From positions 4,084,501 to 4,148,500 of the forward strand of contig NZ_LR134386.1 in the NCBI RefSeq assembly GCF_900637665.1: 64,000 nt of DNA. Reading direction: 5' to 3'. Positions 63,116-64,000 of the stretch are shown here, piece by piece (the stretch's first letter is position 1; each line of letters begins with the position of its first letter). The DNA comes from Chryseobacterium nakagawai (GTDB lineage Bacteria > Bacteroidota > Bacteroidia > Flavobacteriales > Weeksellaceae). A model generated the notes under the pieces. It did no database searches and was not told the DNA's origin. It saw only the letters and a program-made list of their open reading frames with translations. The translations under genes were made by a program, and so were the position numbers.

Positions 63116-64000
63116 TGGATAGTACTTATTTTTTTTCGGCATTCGGGACTTTTGGTAACCCGAATGGCTTCAGGCAATCCTTTTTTTTGGGTGGAAATCA
63201 GAATATTGCTAAGGAAATCAGAACATTTGATCTTAAAACCGATGCCATCAAATTATTTCCTCAAAGCAATATCTACTCAATACGAAAAGATTATTCTGCA
63301 GGATGCAACCTCATCTCCTACTCTGTTTACACGTTCGCAAAAGAACAAAATTCAGACAGAGGCGGAACATTTATAGGTTCAAGCTTACTTTTTGTAAATA
63401 AAATTGCTTCGGAAGGACTTATCATCAGTACATTAAATGACTTCCAGCATATTCTTGAAAAAAATAATTTGTCAGAAGGCATTATTATAGTTAATCATTC
63501 CGATCAGTTTTCCATCCAAAAACCAAAAGATTTTGATAAAATAGGATTTAATGTCCGGGAAGTGGATGAGCTGGACTTTACCCAATCCGGTGGTAACTAT
63601 CTCGTCGTTTACTGCGAGACGAATGCCGCTCAATTGCAGACCTTTTTTAAAAAATCTATTGAGCTTTTGAATGTTTTTGACACTATTTACTTTACTCAAA
63701 GTCATGAAATTGGAGAATTTGTAAAACAAAAAGGAATCTTTAAAATTGTAGATGCTGATGGTTTTAAAAAGGAACTGGATAACCTTGAAGAAGAAAGACG
63801 CAGAATTCTTCAAAACGCGATCATTGATCTTAAAAAGGAAAAAGAAGATTTAAAAGAGGTGAAAACAAAACTGCTTCAAGACCTCAACATACAGATCTCA
63901 CAAAATGAAAAACGACATCAGGATAATGAAACCAAAATAAAGGAATCTAAAAAGGGAATTGAAATCATCAGTAAAGAATACGACCAATATTCAGAAAAAA
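63115..64000 (+). CDS. Coiled-coil protein with a conserved-looking N-terminal domain (partial, runs off the window)
   Basis: From the ATG at 63115, overlapping the previous stop by one base, the frame is open to the end of the window (295 codons) without a stop. The N-terminal 210 residues have a distinctive start (FSAFGTFGNPNGFRQSFFLG) and alternating strands; from about 220 on it is a long coiled coil (EEERRRILQNAIIDLKKEKE). The 3' end is missing, so total size and further domains are unknown. It is the third member of the coupled set with the membrane and P-loop proteins. Confidence 0.7.
   Translation, partial: MDSTYFFSAFGTFGNPNGFRQSFFLGGNQNIAKEIRTFDLKTDAIKLFPQSNIYSIRKDYSAGCNLISYSVYTFAKEQNSDRGGTFIGSSLLFVNKIASEGLIISTLNDFQHILEKNNLSEGIIIVNHSDQFSIQKPKDFDKIGFNVREVDELDFTQSGGNYLVVYCETNAAQLQTFFKKSIELLNVFDTIYFTQSHEIGEFVKQKGIFKIVDADGFKKELDNLEEERRRILQNAIIDLKKEKEDLKEVKTKLLQDLNIQISQNEKRHQDNETKIKESKKGIEIISKEYDQYSEK

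Overview
The window looks like a chromosome segment of a flavobacterium, most likely Chryseobacterium or a close relative. The evidence is a low overall GC content, T9SS-type C-terminal sorting, CarboxypepD_reg/outer-membrane-barrel proteins, the Bacteroidota TTTG / TAnnTTTG promoter pattern, and paired short HTH proteins of a kind I associate with Chryseobacterium. No rRNA, tRNA or CRISPR array was seen.

Layout. (1) 550-19553 is mostly housekeeping and envelope functions: mnmE, a formylglycine-generating-enzyme-like lipoprotein, a decaying patch with HTH genes and gene remnants (about 3.4-5.3 kb), an Omp85-like protein, a DUF1826-like protein, a SnoaL-like protein, a PLD-like membrane protein, a 1637-residue secreted PKD/T9SS protein, another Omp85-like barrel, a GT-C-like membrane protein and an exported glutaminase. 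(2) 19922-38294 is one long co-directional operon. Two giant megasynthases related to polyunsaturated fatty acid (PUFA) and heterocyst-glycolipid synthases carry ER-like, KS, AT, ACP-ACP and KR domains, then KS, AT, DH and phosphopantetheinyl transferase. They are followed by a free ACP, an alpha/beta hydrolase, a fused tandem glycosyltransferase, two condensation/PapA-like acyltransferases and a small membrane protein. I infer a dedicated pathway for an acylated glycolipid or glycosylated polyketide; I cannot name the product. (3) 38473-48808 is an AT-rich accessory island with three defence-like modules: a MazG-like hydrolase with a GIY-YIG/DUF2075/S24 fusion; a DUF6414-like protein with a ClpB-like AAA+ ATPase; and two overlapping DUF262 (GmrSD-like) genes. 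A frameshifted pseudogene and an unexplained GC-rich structured stretch lie between them. (4) 48904-50833 holds a small membrane protein and a PlsC-like acyltransferase. (5) 51576-60884 is a class I lanthipeptide locus: outer-membrane barrel, GG-leader precursor, LanB, LanC and a C39-peptidase ABC transporter. (6) 61157-64000 is the start of a three-gene set (membrane protein, P-loop protein, coiled-coil protein) that runs off the end.

The most interesting items are the PUFA-synthase-like glycolipid operon, with a long 5' leader that carries a truncated copy of its own first codons; the lanthipeptide cluster, whose cyclase appears to lack one zinc-ligand histidine; and the three-module accessory island with possible flanking direct repeats. 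All functional assignments come from reading motifs by eye; no database search was possible.
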